Program-made: the position numbers and the translations under genes
Shown: piece after piece, positions 1-8,739 of the stretch
How positions within the stretch are numbered: the stretch's first letter is position 1
Layout: each line of letters starts with the position of its first letter
The notes under the pieces: generated by a model
What the model saw: only the letters and a program-made list of their open reading frames with translations
The model's database searches: none
What the model was told of the DNA's origin: nothing
Source: JADKIH01 sp031417555
GTDB taxonomy: Bacteria; Bacteroidota; Bacteroidia; AKYH767-A; 2013-40CM-41-45
Assembly: GCA_031417555.1 (NCBI GenBank)
Contig: JANOVV010000016.1
Coordinates: 1-48,688 of the forward strand
Direction: 5' to 3'
Length of the DNA stretch: 48,688 nucleotides

Positions 1-365
1 CCAAAACCGCCGCCAATGCCTACACCTGCAACCTTTATTAATGTATTATCATAAAACTTTTGGGCATCTTGTTCTCCTTTTATGAAAATACGCATTTCCT
101 CAACTTTGAAATCAAGAGGATCAAGAGAATCTGTTTCGAAAATCAGGCGCTCTTTTCCATCCCTATAAATCACTGAAAAAACTCTGCCCGGATCGATGGT
201 TTTGAGTTTACTTCCGCTTTTTATGTTTCTGTATGCTATAGTATTATCTTTAAGATCAACACTAGAAACTACAATTTTACGTCCTGAAATCAGTAACAGC
301 GTGTCCTGAGCAGTAACTGAATGACAGAAATAAATGAAAAACAGTGTGTATAATATTTTTTGCAT
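1..365 (-). CDS. Secreted or envelope protein of unknown function, cut by window edge
   Basis: The first 121 codons of a gene that runs off the left edge. The start is the ATG whose complement lies at 363-365. The protein opens with a hydrophobic signal peptide (MQKILYTLFFIYFCHSVTAQ) ending in the A-Q cleavage context common in Bacteroidota. It continues with a polar stretch (SGRKIVVSSVDLKDNTIAYR), and the last visible residues are glycine-rich (VAGVGIGGGF), which could be the start of a membrane segment. No family recognised. It is divergent from gcvP, so the 124-bp gap should hold both promoters. The complete reading frame and signal peptide make the gene call reasonably safe; the function is unknown. 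Confidence 0.7.
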   Translation of the reverse strand, partial: MQKILYTLFFIYFCHSVTAQDTLLLISGRKIVVSSVDLKDNTIAYRNIKSGSKLKTIDPGRVFSVIYRDGKERLIFETDSLDPLDFKVEEMRIFIKGEQDAQKFYDNTLIKVAGVGIGGGF

Positions 366-408
366 TTTTTCGGCTTAGTTTTCAAAAATACAAAAACAAT
401 TAACTAAA

Positions 409-430
409 AAGCCAATAAGCTTTTTGGCTT
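409..430. repeat. 7-bp inverted repeat between divergent genes
   Basis: Arms AAGCCAA and TTGGCTT with an 8-base spacer, in the gap between the divergent hypothetical gene and gcvP. It lies about 26 bases upstream of the gcvP -7 element. It could be an operator or part of the promoter; a terminator role is unlikely because both genes point away from it. Confidence 0.35.
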
Positions 431-455
431 ATTAAGATACAGATGTTCTTATTAT

Positions 456-463
456 TACCTTTG
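456..463 (+). promoter_or_regulatory. Bacteroidota-type -7 element for gcvP
   Basis: TACCTTTG followed by CAC matches the TAnnTTTG -7 consensus of the Bacteroidota housekeeping sigma factor. It sits 26 bases before the gcvP ATG, giving a short leader. No convincing -33 TTTG is seen at the usual spacing. Confidence 0.6.
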
Positions 464-489
464 CACTTCCAATAATCACTTCCGATTCT

Positions 490-3351
490 ATGTCAACTTC
501 CGAGTTTGCTTCACGCCACATTGGGCCCAATGAAAAAGACGTTTTATTAATGTTAAAAGAAATCGGCGTCAATTCAATTGATCAGCTCATTCTTGAGACG
601 ATTCCATCTTCCATCCGATTGAAAGGTGATCTAAAGTTACCTCCTCCTTCAACAGAATACAGTTTTCTTAAAGATCTTAGAACAATAGCCACCAAAAACA
701 AGGTTTTTCAATCTTATATTGGCACAGGATATTATAATACGATTACACCGGGTGTAATACTTAGAAATGTATTTGAAAACCCGGGATGGTATACTGCCTA
801 TACTCCTTACCAGGCAGAGATTTCTCAAGGGCGCCTCGAAGCATTACTGAATTATCAATCGATGGTCCTCGATTTAACCGGAATGGAAATCACCAATGCT
901 TCTTTATTAGACGAAGCTACTGCTGCGGCTGAGGCTATGCATATGTTTTTTGCAGTAAGAAGTAAGGACAAACAAAATGCAAATAAATTTTTTATTGCAG
1001 ATGATTGTTTTCCCCAGACAATTGATGTACTCAAAACACGTTCTGCTCCACTTGGAATTGAATTAGTAATCGGAGATGCCAAAAAAATTAACCTGGATGA
1101 AAATTTCTTCGGTGCTGTTTTGCAATACCCATCTCTAAACGGAGAAGTGAATGATTACAAAACGTGGATTGAAACTGCTCATTCAAAAAATATTCAGGTC
1201 GCTGTTGCATCCGATTTAATGGCGCTCGTATTATTAACTCCTCCGGGGGATTTTGGTGCTGATGTAGTTTTTGGAAACTCACAACGATTTGGAGTTCCTA
1301 TTGGTTATGGCGGACCACATGCTGCTTTTTTTACTGCCAGAGAAAGTTTTAAAAGAGAAATGCCCGGACGAATAATCGGGGTTTCTGTTGACACGCACGG
1401 GAATCAGGCATTACGAATGGCACTACAAACCCGTGAACAACATATTAGAAGAGACAAAGCCACATCAAATATTTGTACGGCGCAGGTTTTACTCGCTGTT
1501 ATTGCCGGCATGTATGCCGTTTATCATGGTCCGGATGGATTGAAAAAAATAGCTGCTTCGATTCATAATACTGCTAAAAAACTTGCATCAATAGCTGAAG
1601 AGCTTGGATACAATCAAAAAAATAAAACTTATTTCGATACATTATATTTTGAAGCCGGAAATCGTCTCGAAGCCGTTAAAGAAGCAGCGCTTCAATCGAA
1701 AATAAATTTCAGATATCCAACCAATCAGTCTTTTGCTATCAGCGTTGATGAGACAACGGGTGAAGATGAACTGAAAGCAATAATAGAAGTTCTTGCCAAA
1801 GCTTCAGGAAATAATAAAAAAATTACCGGTGATTTGAATTCGAAAAATATCATTGGAGGTTCATTAAAACGGTCCCGGCCTTTTCTTACACATCCGGTAT
1901 TTAATGCACATCATTCAGAAACTGAAATGTTGCGGTATATAACTAAACTGGAGAATAAAGACCTTGCATTGAATCATTCAATGATTCCTCTGGGAAGTTG
2001 TACGATGAAATTAAATGCAACCAGCGAAATGATTCCTTTGAGTTGGCCGGAGTGGTCTTCCATACATCCATTTGCACCCGTTGAACAAGCAGAAGGTTAT
2101 CGTCAGATTATACAGGAACTGGAAAATTATCTTACAATAATTACAGGATTTGATGCCGTTTCACTTCAGCCAAATTCCGGAGCTCAGGGAGAATATGCGG
2201 GGTTAATGGTAATTCGTGCGTATCATCAAAGTCGTGGCGATCATCACCGAAATACAGTTCTTATTCCCTCTTCTGCACACGGAACAAATCCCGCAAGCGC
2301 TGTAATGGCGGGGATGAAAGTTATGGTTGTAAAATGCGATGACAATGGAAATATAGATATTACAGATCTCAGAAATAAAGCCGAACAAGTAAAATCAAAT
2401 TTGTCTGCTCTTATGGTAACATATCCTTCTACACATGGCGTTTTTGAAGAAGGAATTAAAGAGATAACAAAAATTATACACGATAACGGAGGGCAGGTTT
2501 ACATGGATGGTGCAAATATGAATGCACAGGTTGGATTAACAAATCCTGCTACTATCGGTGCTGATGTTTGTCATTTAAATCTTCATAAAACATTCGCCAT
2601 ACCTCATGGCGGCGGTGGACCTGGAATGGGTCCAATTGGTGTGGCAAAACACCTGGCTCCTTTTCTTCCATCTCATCCAATAATAAAAATGGGTGGAAAT
2701 ACTACGGCAATATCAGCAGCACCCTGGGGAAGCGCAAGCATACTTTTAATTTCTTATGCCTACATAAAAATGTTAGGTGCAGAGGGTGTTACTAATTCTA
2801 CAAAGTATGCGATTCTAAATGCCAATTATATAAAAGCAAGGCTTGAAAATCATTATCAAATTTTATATGCAGGTTCTAAAAACCGTGTAGCTCATGAAAT
2901 GATAATTGATTGCCGGCCATTTAAACTTTCGGCAGGAATAGAGGTTGAAGATATTGCCAAAAGGCTGATGGATTACGGATTTCATGCACCTACTATGTCA
3001 TTTCCGGTTGCCGGAACTATGATGATAGAACCAACAGAAAGCGAACCCAAAGAAGAACTTGACAGATTCTGTGATGCTCTTTTACAGATTCGAAAAGAAA
3101 TCGAAGAAATCGAAAAAGGATTGGCTGATAAAAAAGATAATGTTTTGAAAAATTCGCCGCATACAATGATTGAGGTTACCGGCGATGGTTGGACTCATCC
3201 TTATTCAAGAAAGAAAGCTGCATTCCCTCTTCATTATATAACTCTCAATAAATTCTGGCCTTCTGTAGGTCGGGTTGACAACGCTTACGGCGACAGGAAT
3301 CTTATTTGTGCTTGTCCTCCGGTTGAATCTTATATGGAAGAACCTGTTTAG
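490..3351 (+). CDS. gcvP: Glycine dehydrogenase (decarboxylating), glycine cleavage P-protein
   Basis: The 953-aa protein has the length of single-chain GcvP (about 950-960 aa). It decarboxylates glycine with PLP and passes the aminomethyl group to the lipoyl arm of GcvH in the cytoplasm. The N-terminal half has the family opening (FASRHIGPNEKDV) and the substrate-binding stretch YTPYQAEISQGRLE. The C-terminal half carries the PLP-lysine motif NLHKTF (Lys700) followed by the glycine-rich loop PHGGGGPGMGP. Both homologous halves of the P-protein are present with no break. The ATG at 490 lies just downstream of a good -7 element and has no Shine-Dalgarno, as usual for the phylum. gcvT and gcvH are not in the window, so the glycine cleavage genes are not one operon here. 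Confidence 0.97.
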   Translation: MSTSEFASRHIGPNEKDVLLMLKEIGVNSIDQLILETIPSSIRLKGDLKLPPPSTEYSFLKDLRTIATKNKVFQSYIGTGYYNTITPGVILRNVFENPGWYTAYTPYQAEISQGRLEALLNYQSMVLDLTGMEITNASLLDEATAAAEAMHMFFAVRSKDKQNANKFFIADDCFPQTIDVLKTRSAPLGIELVIGDAKKINLDENFFGAVLQYPSLNGEVNDYKTWIETAHSKNIQVAVASDLMALVLLTPPGDFGADVVFGNSQRFGVPIGYGGPHAAFFTARESFKREMPGRIIGVSVDTHGNQALRMALQTREQHIRRDKATSNICTAQVLLAVIAGMYAVYHGPDGLKKIAASIHNTAKKLASIAEELGYNQKNKTYFDTLYFEAGNRLEAVKEAALQSKINFRYPTNQSFAISVDETTGEDELKAIIEVLAKASGNNKKITGDLNSKNIIGGSLKRSRPFLTHPVFNAHHSETEMLRYITKLENKDLALNHSMIPLGSCTMKLNATSEMIPLSWPEWSSIHPFAPVEQAEGYRQIIQELENYLTIITGFDAVSLQPNSGAQGEYAGLMVIRAYHQSRGDHHRNTVLIPSSAHGTNPASAVMAGMKVMVVKCDDNGNIDITDLRNKAEQVKSNLSALMVTYPSTHGVFEEGIKEITKIIHDNGGQVYMDGANMNAQVGLTNPATIGADVCHLNLHKTFAIPHGGGGPGMGPIGVAKHLAPFLPSHPIIKMGGNTTAISAAPWGSASILLISYAYIKMLGAEGVTNSTKYAILNANYIKARLENHYQILYAGSKNRVAHEMIIDCRPFKLSAGIEVEDIAKRLMDYGFHAPTMSFPVAGTMMIEPTESEPKEELDRFCDALLQIRKEIEEIEKGLADKKDNVLKNSPHTMIEVTGDGWTHPYSRKKAAFPLHYITLNKFWPSVGRVDNAYGDRNLICACPPVESYMEEPV

Positions 3352-3392
3352 GACTTTTTATTTAGTGTGATTTTAGTTAGATGATTTAATTA

Positions 3393-3400
3393 TACATTTG
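3393..3400 (+). promoter_or_regulatory. -7 element for the T9SS protein at 3433
   Basis: TACATTTG matches TAnnTTTG and ends 32 bases before the ATG at 3433. It makes independent transcription from gcvP likely. It also argues that the upstream TTG at 3403, only two bases past the element, is not the start. Confidence 0.5.
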
Positions 3401-3432
3401 ATTTGTTCCAAAACAATCAAATCATTCTGACT

Positions 3433-5169
3433 ATGAAATATTATTTCTGCATATTATTTACCTGCATTCTGTTAAATTCGTTTTTATCTTTTGCAGGAGA
3501 TAAAAACAATCAACATCCAGCTTTAGTAACAACTTTAAAAAACAAAACCGAAAAGTTAGATTTACAAAAAACTTCTTCTCCCTTCTTTAATGAAGATTTT
3601 TCCGGCGGGCTGCCGTCCGGTTGGCAGGTAATAGACAGTGCAGGCATCGGAGTAAACTGGCATTTTACAACGACAGGTACTTTTAATACTGCTTATGATT
3701 CATTAAGTGTTATTGGCACAACAGCAGCTAATGGTTATATGATTTATGACAGTGACTCAGCCAATACTACGCTCGGTGGTGAAAATGCAGACCTAATCTC
3801 CGCTTCAATAAATTGCTCATTGTATCCGAATGTTCATTTATTGTTCAATGAATATTTAATACATTATAATGATACAGCAACAGTATTAGTAAGTAATAAT
3901 GGAAACAGCTGGACAGAATTCCATAATTCCAGTGCCGGACTTGGCCAACAATCGGGAACATCAAATTCGCATCACGTAGATTTTGACATCAGTTCAGTAG
4001 CAGCTAATCAACCTACGGTATATATTCGTTTTAATTACAAAGCAAATTTTTCATACTTCTGGATGATTGACGATGTTCAATTGTATGAAGTACCGGCGAA
4101 AGATGGATCTATATCAAATATAATTGCTCCTATTTCTGATTGTAATTTTCTAACTTCAACAGAAACGGTAATCGTAACGATTTATAATAATGGCGGTGAA
4201 ACTATCAATGGAGGATTTGATTTGACTTTTTTAGCTGATAACAACCTACCCGTAACTGAAAATATTACAGACACCATTGATGTTGGCACTTCTGTCAATT
4301 ATACATTTGCAGGAACAGCCGATTTTTCAGCACCCGGGAAGCATACGATTTCTGCCTATATCACTTTAGCCGGTGATACTATTCATACCAATGATACAAT
4401 ATCTTCCGGTTTTCGCAGCGGGCCGCAAAGTATAAATACATCAAACGCATACAATATTGGTTTTGAAAACGAAGATGATCTGTCAGGATTCACTACGGAA
4501 GATAATAATGCAGATTCAAATAGCTGGAACATTAGCAATGTATTTCCGCATTCAGGAATGTTTTGCGCGCAAATATCAGGAGTTGTTGCTGATGACTGGT
4601 ATTTTACTAATTGTCTGGACCTGGATTCCTCCATTGTCTATACTTTTGAATATTATTATAGAACATCGAGTACATCGACACAAGCTAATTTTGGTGTAAT
4701 GTTAGGATCTGCACCTTCATCATCAGGAATGATTCAGGAAATTGTTCCTTCATCATTAATTACAAATATTTTCTATCAATCAGGATCTGCACAAATTAGC
4801 TTAAACAATTCAGGAACTTATTATCTGGGTTTACATGTGCAGAATAGTGATTCATTGGTAGGATTCCGAATTGATGATTTAAGTATTCATGCGGATTCAG
4901 GTCTAGGTATTTCTAAAATAAATAGTAGTGCATTTTCAGTTTACCCAAATCCAACTTCAGGAATAATTTCAATACATTTAAAAGAGAATTCAAAAACGGG
5001 TTTCAAGATTGAAATCATCAACCAAACAGGAAAATTAATTTATTCAAATTGGGTTGATAATTTAACAAACTATAAAATCGACTTGCATGATCAGTCTAAA
5101 GGCCTATATATGTTTCGTTTTACTTGTGAAAATGGAATTGTAATTAAAAAGTTCTCATTGATCGATTAA
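3433..5169 (+). CDS. T9SS-secreted adhesin-like protein with choice-of-anchor J domains
   Basis: 578 aa from the ATG at 3433, where a typical signal peptide begins (MKYYFCILFTCILLNSFLSF). Residues about 45-220 resemble a choice-of-anchor J / cleaved-adhesin beta-sandwich (FNEDFSGGLPSGWQVID ... WMIDDVQLYE). About 225-330 look like an Ig-like/CARDB spacer (VIVTIYNNGGETINGGFDL). About 340-490 look like a second anchor-J-like domain (GFENEDDLSGF ... FRIDDLSIHA). The C-terminus from about 500 (VYPNPTSG ... GLYMFRF ... KKFSLID) is a type A T9SS sorting domain, which targets the protein through the type IX system for cell-surface attachment or release. Ligand unknown. It is related to the protein at 5587-7425 in domain order, so the two are probably paralogues. 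No catalytic motif seen. Confidence 0.85.
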   Translation: MKYYFCILFTCILLNSFLSFAGDKNNQHPALVTTLKNKTEKLDLQKTSSPFFNEDFSGGLPSGWQVIDSAGIGVNWHFTTTGTFNTAYDSLSVIGTTAANGYMIYDSDSANTTLGGENADLISASINCSLYPNVHLLFNEYLIHYNDTATVLVSNNGNSWTEFHNSSAGLGQQSGTSNSHHVDFDISSVAANQPTVYIRFNYKANFSYFWMIDDVQLYEVPAKDGSISNIIAPISDCNFLTSTETVIVTIYNNGGETINGGFDLTFLADNNLPVTENITDTIDVGTSVNYTFAGTADFSAPGKHTISAYITLAGDTIHTNDTISSGFRSGPQSINTSNAYNIGFENEDDLSGFTTEDNNADSNSWNISNVFPHSGMFCAQISGVVADDWYFTNCLDLDSSIVYTFEYYYRTSSTSTQANFGVMLGSAPSSSGMIQEIVPSSLITNIFYQSGSAQISLNNSGTYYLGLHVQNSDSLVGFRIDDLSIHADSGLGISKINSSAFSVYPNPTSGIISIHLKENSKTGFKIEIINQTGKLIYSNWVDNLTNYKIDLHDQSKGLYMFRFTCENGIVIKKFSLID

Positions 5170-5192
5170 AACTGATTCATTAAATATGACAT

Positions 5193-5483
5193 ATGATGGA
5201 AAAAAAGATTCAACTCAAGCATCCGGCCGGTAAAAAAGCGGTAAGTATGGATAAGTTAAAGTATGATCCTATAAAAAAAGCCATTTTAAGTTTTCTCAAA
5301 ACACATGGAGAATCGACTCATTCGGAAATGCTTGAATCTGTTACTGAGAACTTTAAAAAAAATAAAACAAAGTTTGAAGGTTCTATCGAATGGCATATGG
5401 AATGGGTAAAACTTGATTTAGAAGCGAGAAAAGAAATTAAAAGGACTGCAGATAAATCTCCAATTAAATTTATTTTAGTATAA
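5193..5483 (+). CDS. Small DUF6958-like protein of unknown function
   Basis: 96 aa, beginning with two consecutive ATGs (5193 and 5196). It is lysine-rich and probably cytoplasmic, with no signal peptide. The pattern (KLKYDPIKKAILSFLK, SIEWHMEWVKLDLEARKEI, SPIKFILV) resembles the DUF6958 family from memory; this needs a profile search. Predicted mostly helical, compatible with a winged-helix-like fold, but no DNA-binding function can be claimed. It lies 23 bases after the T9SS gene and may be read through from it. It is separated from the next T9SS gene by a promoter. Confidence 0.65.
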   Translation: MMEKKIQLKHPAGKKAVSMDKLKYDPIKKAILSFLKTHGESTHSEMLESVTENFKKNKTKFEGSIEWHMEWVKLDLEARKEIKRTADKSPIKFILV

Positions 5484-5521
5484 TAAAATTATAATTGTTG
5501 AAAAAAGTTTGTAAAAAATAT

Positions 5522-5542
5522 CCTTGCTAACTTCAGGCAAGG
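5522..5542. repeat. 6-bp inverted repeat upstream of the 612-aa T9SS gene
   Basis: CCTTGC and GCAAGG with a 9-base loop, 38 bases past the stop of the 96-aa gene and 10 bases before a -7 element. No T-run follows, so it is a weak terminator candidate at best; an operator is equally possible. Confidence 0.25.
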
Positions 5543-5552
5543 TTAAATTAAG

Positions 5553-5560
5553 TAAATTTG
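5553..5560 (+). promoter_or_regulatory. -7 element for the T9SS protein at 5587
   Basis: TAAATTTG matches TAnnTTTG and ends 26 bases before the ATG at 5587. A TTG at 5524-5526 could be the -33 box, though at 26 bases the spacing is longer than usual. The element supports 5587, not the further-upstream alternative TTG, as the start. Confidence 0.5.
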
Positions 5561-5586
5561 TTACATATCTACCTAATATAATTAAA

Positions 5587-7425
5587 ATGAAAAAAGTCAT
5601 CTTACTATTCGTTTTTACCTTTTTTGGATTAATGACAGTGAATGCACAAGTGGTGCAATTGTCAAAAGAACTTGGTAAAAGCAAAATCAAATTAACATCA
5701 TCTTCAGTTGTCAGACATACAACCCCTGCGAATACAAATCAAAGAACTGCTGCAGAATTATGGTCAGATGACTTTAGTGTTCCATCCACCTGGGTTTTAA
5801 GTTATGCACCAAATGCATCAACTAATAATTGGTCAATTGGTACAACTGGTCCAACAGGGACATTTAGAATTGATCCAATAAATTCAGTTACTGCTGCAAA
5901 TAATTTTGCTCTTTTTGATTCTGACAAACTTTGTTCGGGAGACCAAATCGCTAATCTTACAAATGCAACTCCTATCAATCTTTCCGGCCACCCTGAAGTT
6001 CAGCTTAAGTTTTCGCAATATTACAGGAGATATCATGACAGTACCTATGTTTATGTAAGTAATAATGGAAACACCTGGACGCGTTTTGAAGTAAATGGAA
6101 ATTTAAGATTTAATAATTTCAGCGGCAATAACAATCCTTCCATTAATCCCGAAATTTTAAATGTAGATATTTCATCCGTGGCGGGTAATCAAGACAGTGT
6201 TTATTTACGTTTTCAGTTTTATAGTCCTGATACAAATCTTGCAGGTGTGGATAATCAATCCGGTTGCGCATATTCATGGATGATAGACGATATCAGTATC
6301 GTTGATAAACCTGCTATTGATGGTGCTTTAATGCAGGCTTTTTGTGGAGAATATACAGTTTTACCAGTGCTACAAGCCGAAGGTTTCGCACTCCGTGGAG
6401 CTTTCGTCAATAATGGAACCAGTCCAATTTCCGGAGCAAGAATTTTTTATACTGTCACCGATCCAATTGGAAATTTATATTATGATACCTCTCTTGCGTC
6501 CGTTACAATAAATCCGGGAGATACAAGTAGTTTTCTTTATGCCATTGGTACTTATGTTCCGACTGCCGTTGGAAAATATTTAGTTGATCAGGAACTCTCC
6601 ATTCCCAACGATTCAGATATTACAAATAATTTTTTGCAAGGGTCTGTACTTGTTGATGATTCCTCTTATGCAAGGGATTATACTGCCATCGACCCAAACA
6701 ATTTTGCAGGTACTCTTGGTTTTCAGGGTTCACCGATTTCATTTGCTCAAAAATTTCATGTTTATAAACCTTCTCAATTTACTTCCGTATCTTTTTATTT
6801 GTACGAACCAATACTTGACGATCAATTAAATGTTAATATTTACAATGATAATCCGGGAGGAACACCTAATCTGGTAATTGGGTCAACAAATAATTATATT
6901 ATAACTGTTGATGATACTGGAGGAGCTTTTTTAACACTTCCTCTTATTTCGCCCGTCAATGTAACTGCCGGAGATTATTTTGTTGTCGTAAATCAATTAG
7001 ATACAAATGATCTGACGCTTGGTTATTCAAGTAATGTTTATACGTTTCATGCAGGGTATTACAATCTCAATGGCGCAGGCTGGAATCCAAATGAAGCGGT
7101 AGATCTTGAAATAGGACCGATTGTCCGCGTTAATAATCCATCTAGTACTGAAGTTGGAATTAGTGATATACCGGAAAAAAAATCTTTATTTAATTTATAC
7201 CCTAATCCTTCTACGGGAATAATATATATTTCTGCTAATGGCTATTCGGGAAAGGATATTACTGTAAATGTCATTAATGATCTGGGTCAGGTAATAAAAA
7301 CAGATTTCTATCATTCGTTTAATAGTACCCGAATTGATCTTAGTAGTTTCCCTGCAGGAATTTATACTATAAACTTCCGTTCTGCTTCGGGCGAAGAGAA
7401 TAAGAATTTTGTTATTCTGAAATAG
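5587..7425 (+). CDS. T9SS-secreted adhesin-like protein, paralogue of the 3433-5169 product
   Basis: 612 aa from the ATG at 5587, with signal peptide MKKVILLFVFTFFGLMTVNAQ. Residues about 55-250 form a choice-of-anchor J-like domain (LWSDDFSVPSTWVLSY ... CAYSWMIDDISIVDKPA). A CARDB/Ig-like segment follows (LRGAFVNNGTSPISGARIFY). Another beta-rich domain lies at about 375-520. A type A T9SS sorting domain begins near 535 (NLYPNPSTG ... PAGIYTINF ... NKNFVILK). It is probably exported by the type IX system and surface-anchored. The motif YVYVSNNGNTWTRF parallels VLVSNNGNSWTEF in the neighbour, supporting duplication followed by divergence. Substrate or ligand unknown. A hairpin centred on GATAGCTATC follows the stop at once. 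Confidence 0.85.
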   Translation: MKKVILLFVFTFFGLMTVNAQVVQLSKELGKSKIKLTSSSVVRHTTPANTNQRTAAELWSDDFSVPSTWVLSYAPNASTNNWSIGTTGPTGTFRIDPINSVTAANNFALFDSDKLCSGDQIANLTNATPINLSGHPEVQLKFSQYYRRYHDSTYVYVSNNGNTWTRFEVNGNLRFNNFSGNNNPSINPEILNVDISSVAGNQDSVYLRFQFYSPDTNLAGVDNQSGCAYSWMIDDISIVDKPAIDGALMQAFCGEYTVLPVLQAEGFALRGAFVNNGTSPISGARIFYTVTDPIGNLYYDTSLASVTINPGDTSSFLYAIGTYVPTAVGKYLVDQELSIPNDSDITNNFLQGSVLVDDSSYARDYTAIDPNNFAGTLGFQGSPISFAQKFHVYKPSQFTSVSFYLYEPILDDQLNVNIYNDNPGGTPNLVIGSTNNYIITVDDTGGAFLTLPLISPVNVTAGDYFVVVNQLDTNDLTLGYSSNVYTFHAGYYNLNGAGWNPNEAVDLEIGPIVRVNNPSSTEVGISDIPEKKSLFNLYPNPSTGIIYISANGYSGKDITVNVINDLGQVIKTDFYHSFNSTRIDLSSFPAGIYTINFRSASGEENKNFVILK

Positions 7426-7428
7426 AAA

Positions 7429-7463
7429 CAAGAATCAATCCGGATAGCTATCGCATATTCTTG
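7429..7463 (+). terminator. Hairpin after the 612-aa T9SS gene
   Basis: CAAGAAT at 7429-7435 pairs with ATTCTTG at 7457-7463, and the self-complementary GATAGCTATC lies between (7443-7452). It starts four bases after the stop codon and is followed by GGTTTTAT, a short T-run. A terminator role is likely by position. Confidence 0.5.
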
Positions 7464-7940
7464 GTTTTATGTTCAGACATTGAGCGTTTTTATATAAAAA
7501 TAAATTGTCTAACACTTAATTTGCGAATATTCTTTAGACCTTTAAACCAAGGTCTAAAGGTTTCACGATTACTGAAAAATATAGTATTAGAAAAAACGCT
7601 CTGCGCCTGAACATGAAACCCACAAGTACCGCCAGCTGGCGGTTGACAATGTCGGGTGTGTTTGTGTGTCGTCCAATTGACGCCGAACTAATTGTGTGAA
7701 AATTTTTAATACTACATTGGCGTCAATTGGACGACACTCCCTCAATCAAAAATATGTCAACCGCCAGCTGGCGGTACTTGTGGGTTAACAGAATCGAAGT
7801 AAATGGGAAAAGATTTGGGTATTCATAAGACCATTAGGCTGGGATCTCAAATGCGGTAGTCGCGGTCATTAACTCAATAATTTTCTGAAGTAATGAAACA
7901 AAATTATACATTTAAGCCTAACGCTTATGCGATAGCTATC
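7443..7940. repeat. Nested inverted-repeat element filling a 564-bp intergenic gap
   Basis: Gap 7426-7989 lies between convergent genes and holds no credible ORF but at least four nested levels of inverted repeat. (a) 7443-7457 with 7926-7940, 15 bp perfect. (b) 7469-7491 with 7591-7614, imperfect, mismatched over five central bases. (c) 7617-7648 with 7755-7786, 32 bp perfect, each arm containing the palindrome CCGCCAGCTGGCGG. (d) 7666-7684 with 7719-7737, 19 bp perfect, inside (c). A separate 11-bp hairpin lies at 7532-7559. No transposase is visible. It could be a non-autonomous MITE-like element or a composite of REP-type palindromes. Confidence 0.75.
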
Positions 7941-7989
7941 GAGAAAGAATCAAGAATTTTAGGTAAAAAAAATGAAACATATTTTATAG

Positions 7990-8739
7990 TTAAATCTTTT
8001 TCATGCTTTTCGCAAGTTTTGTTGCGAAAATAAAATCGTTGAGTTCTTTATTGTCGGTACGTAATATATCATCTACATTACCTTCCCACCATTTTTCGCC
8101 TTTATAAAGAAATACTATTTTATCACCAACTTCAAGTACAGAATTCATATCATGAGTATTTACGATAGTGGTAATATTAAACTCTTCTGTAATTTCTTTT
8201 ATAAGGTTGTCGATTACGATGGATGTCTGCGGGTCTAAGCCGGAGTTTGGTTCATCACAAAAAAGATATTGTGGATTAGGGCCAATAGCGCGAGCGATGG
8301 CAACACGTTTTTTCATTCCTCCCGACAATTCAGAAGGATTAAGTTTATTAACATTGATGAGGTTCACTCGTTTCAAACAAAAATTAACGCGTTCTTTTTT
8401 TTCTTCCAGGCTCATATTGGTAAACATATTCAAAGGGAACATCACATTATCTTCGACATTTAAAGAATCGAATAATGCGCCGCCCTGAAATACCATTCCA
8501 ATTTCCTGACGAAAAGGTTTTCTTTCTTTTCTGTTGAGTCCGGAGAATGGTTTAGAATCGTAAAGAATTTTTCCGGCATCTACTTCCAGAAGGCCAACCA
8601 TACATTTCATCATAACAGTTTTTCCGCTTCCACTTCCTCCGATAACAAGGTTCATGTTGCCGGTTTCAAAGCGGCTGCTGATATTCCGGAGAATTTTATT
8701 TGCACCAAAGCCTTTCGATATGTTAATGACTTCGATCAT
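7990..8739 (-). CDS. mlaF: ABC transporter ATP-binding protein, MlaF-like
   Basis: 249 aa with all ABC ATPase motifs: Walker A GGSGSGKT near residue 33, signature LSGGMKKRVAIARA, Walker B YLFCDEPNSGLDP and a switch histidine in VNTHDMNSV. The family is the MlaF/Ttg2A type that powers phospholipid exchange between inner and outer membranes. Its start codon overlaps the stop of the upstream permease gene (ATGA, 4 bases), so the two are translationally coupled and form one transporter. The MlaD substrate-binding partner is not adjacent. It works at the cytoplasmic face of the inner membrane. Assignment to Mla rather than another ABC importer rests on the MlaE-type partner. Confidence 0.9.
   Translation of the reverse strand: MIEVINISKGFGANKILRNISSRFETGNMNLVIGGSGSGKTVMMKCMVGLLEVDAGKILYDSKPFSGLNRKERKPFRQEIGMVFQGGALFDSLNVEDNVMFPLNMFTNMSLEEKKERVNFCLKRVNLINVNKLNPSELSGGMKKRVAIARAIGPNPQYLFCDEPNSGLDPQTSIVIDNLIKEITEEFNITTIVNTHDMNSVLEVGDKIVFLYKGEKWWEGNVDDILRTDNKELNDFIFATKLAKSMKKI

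Noticed and set aside
855..1282. Minus-strand ORFs inside gcvP
   Set aside because: They are antisense shadows of a full-length, well-conserved gene, with no family pattern of their own.
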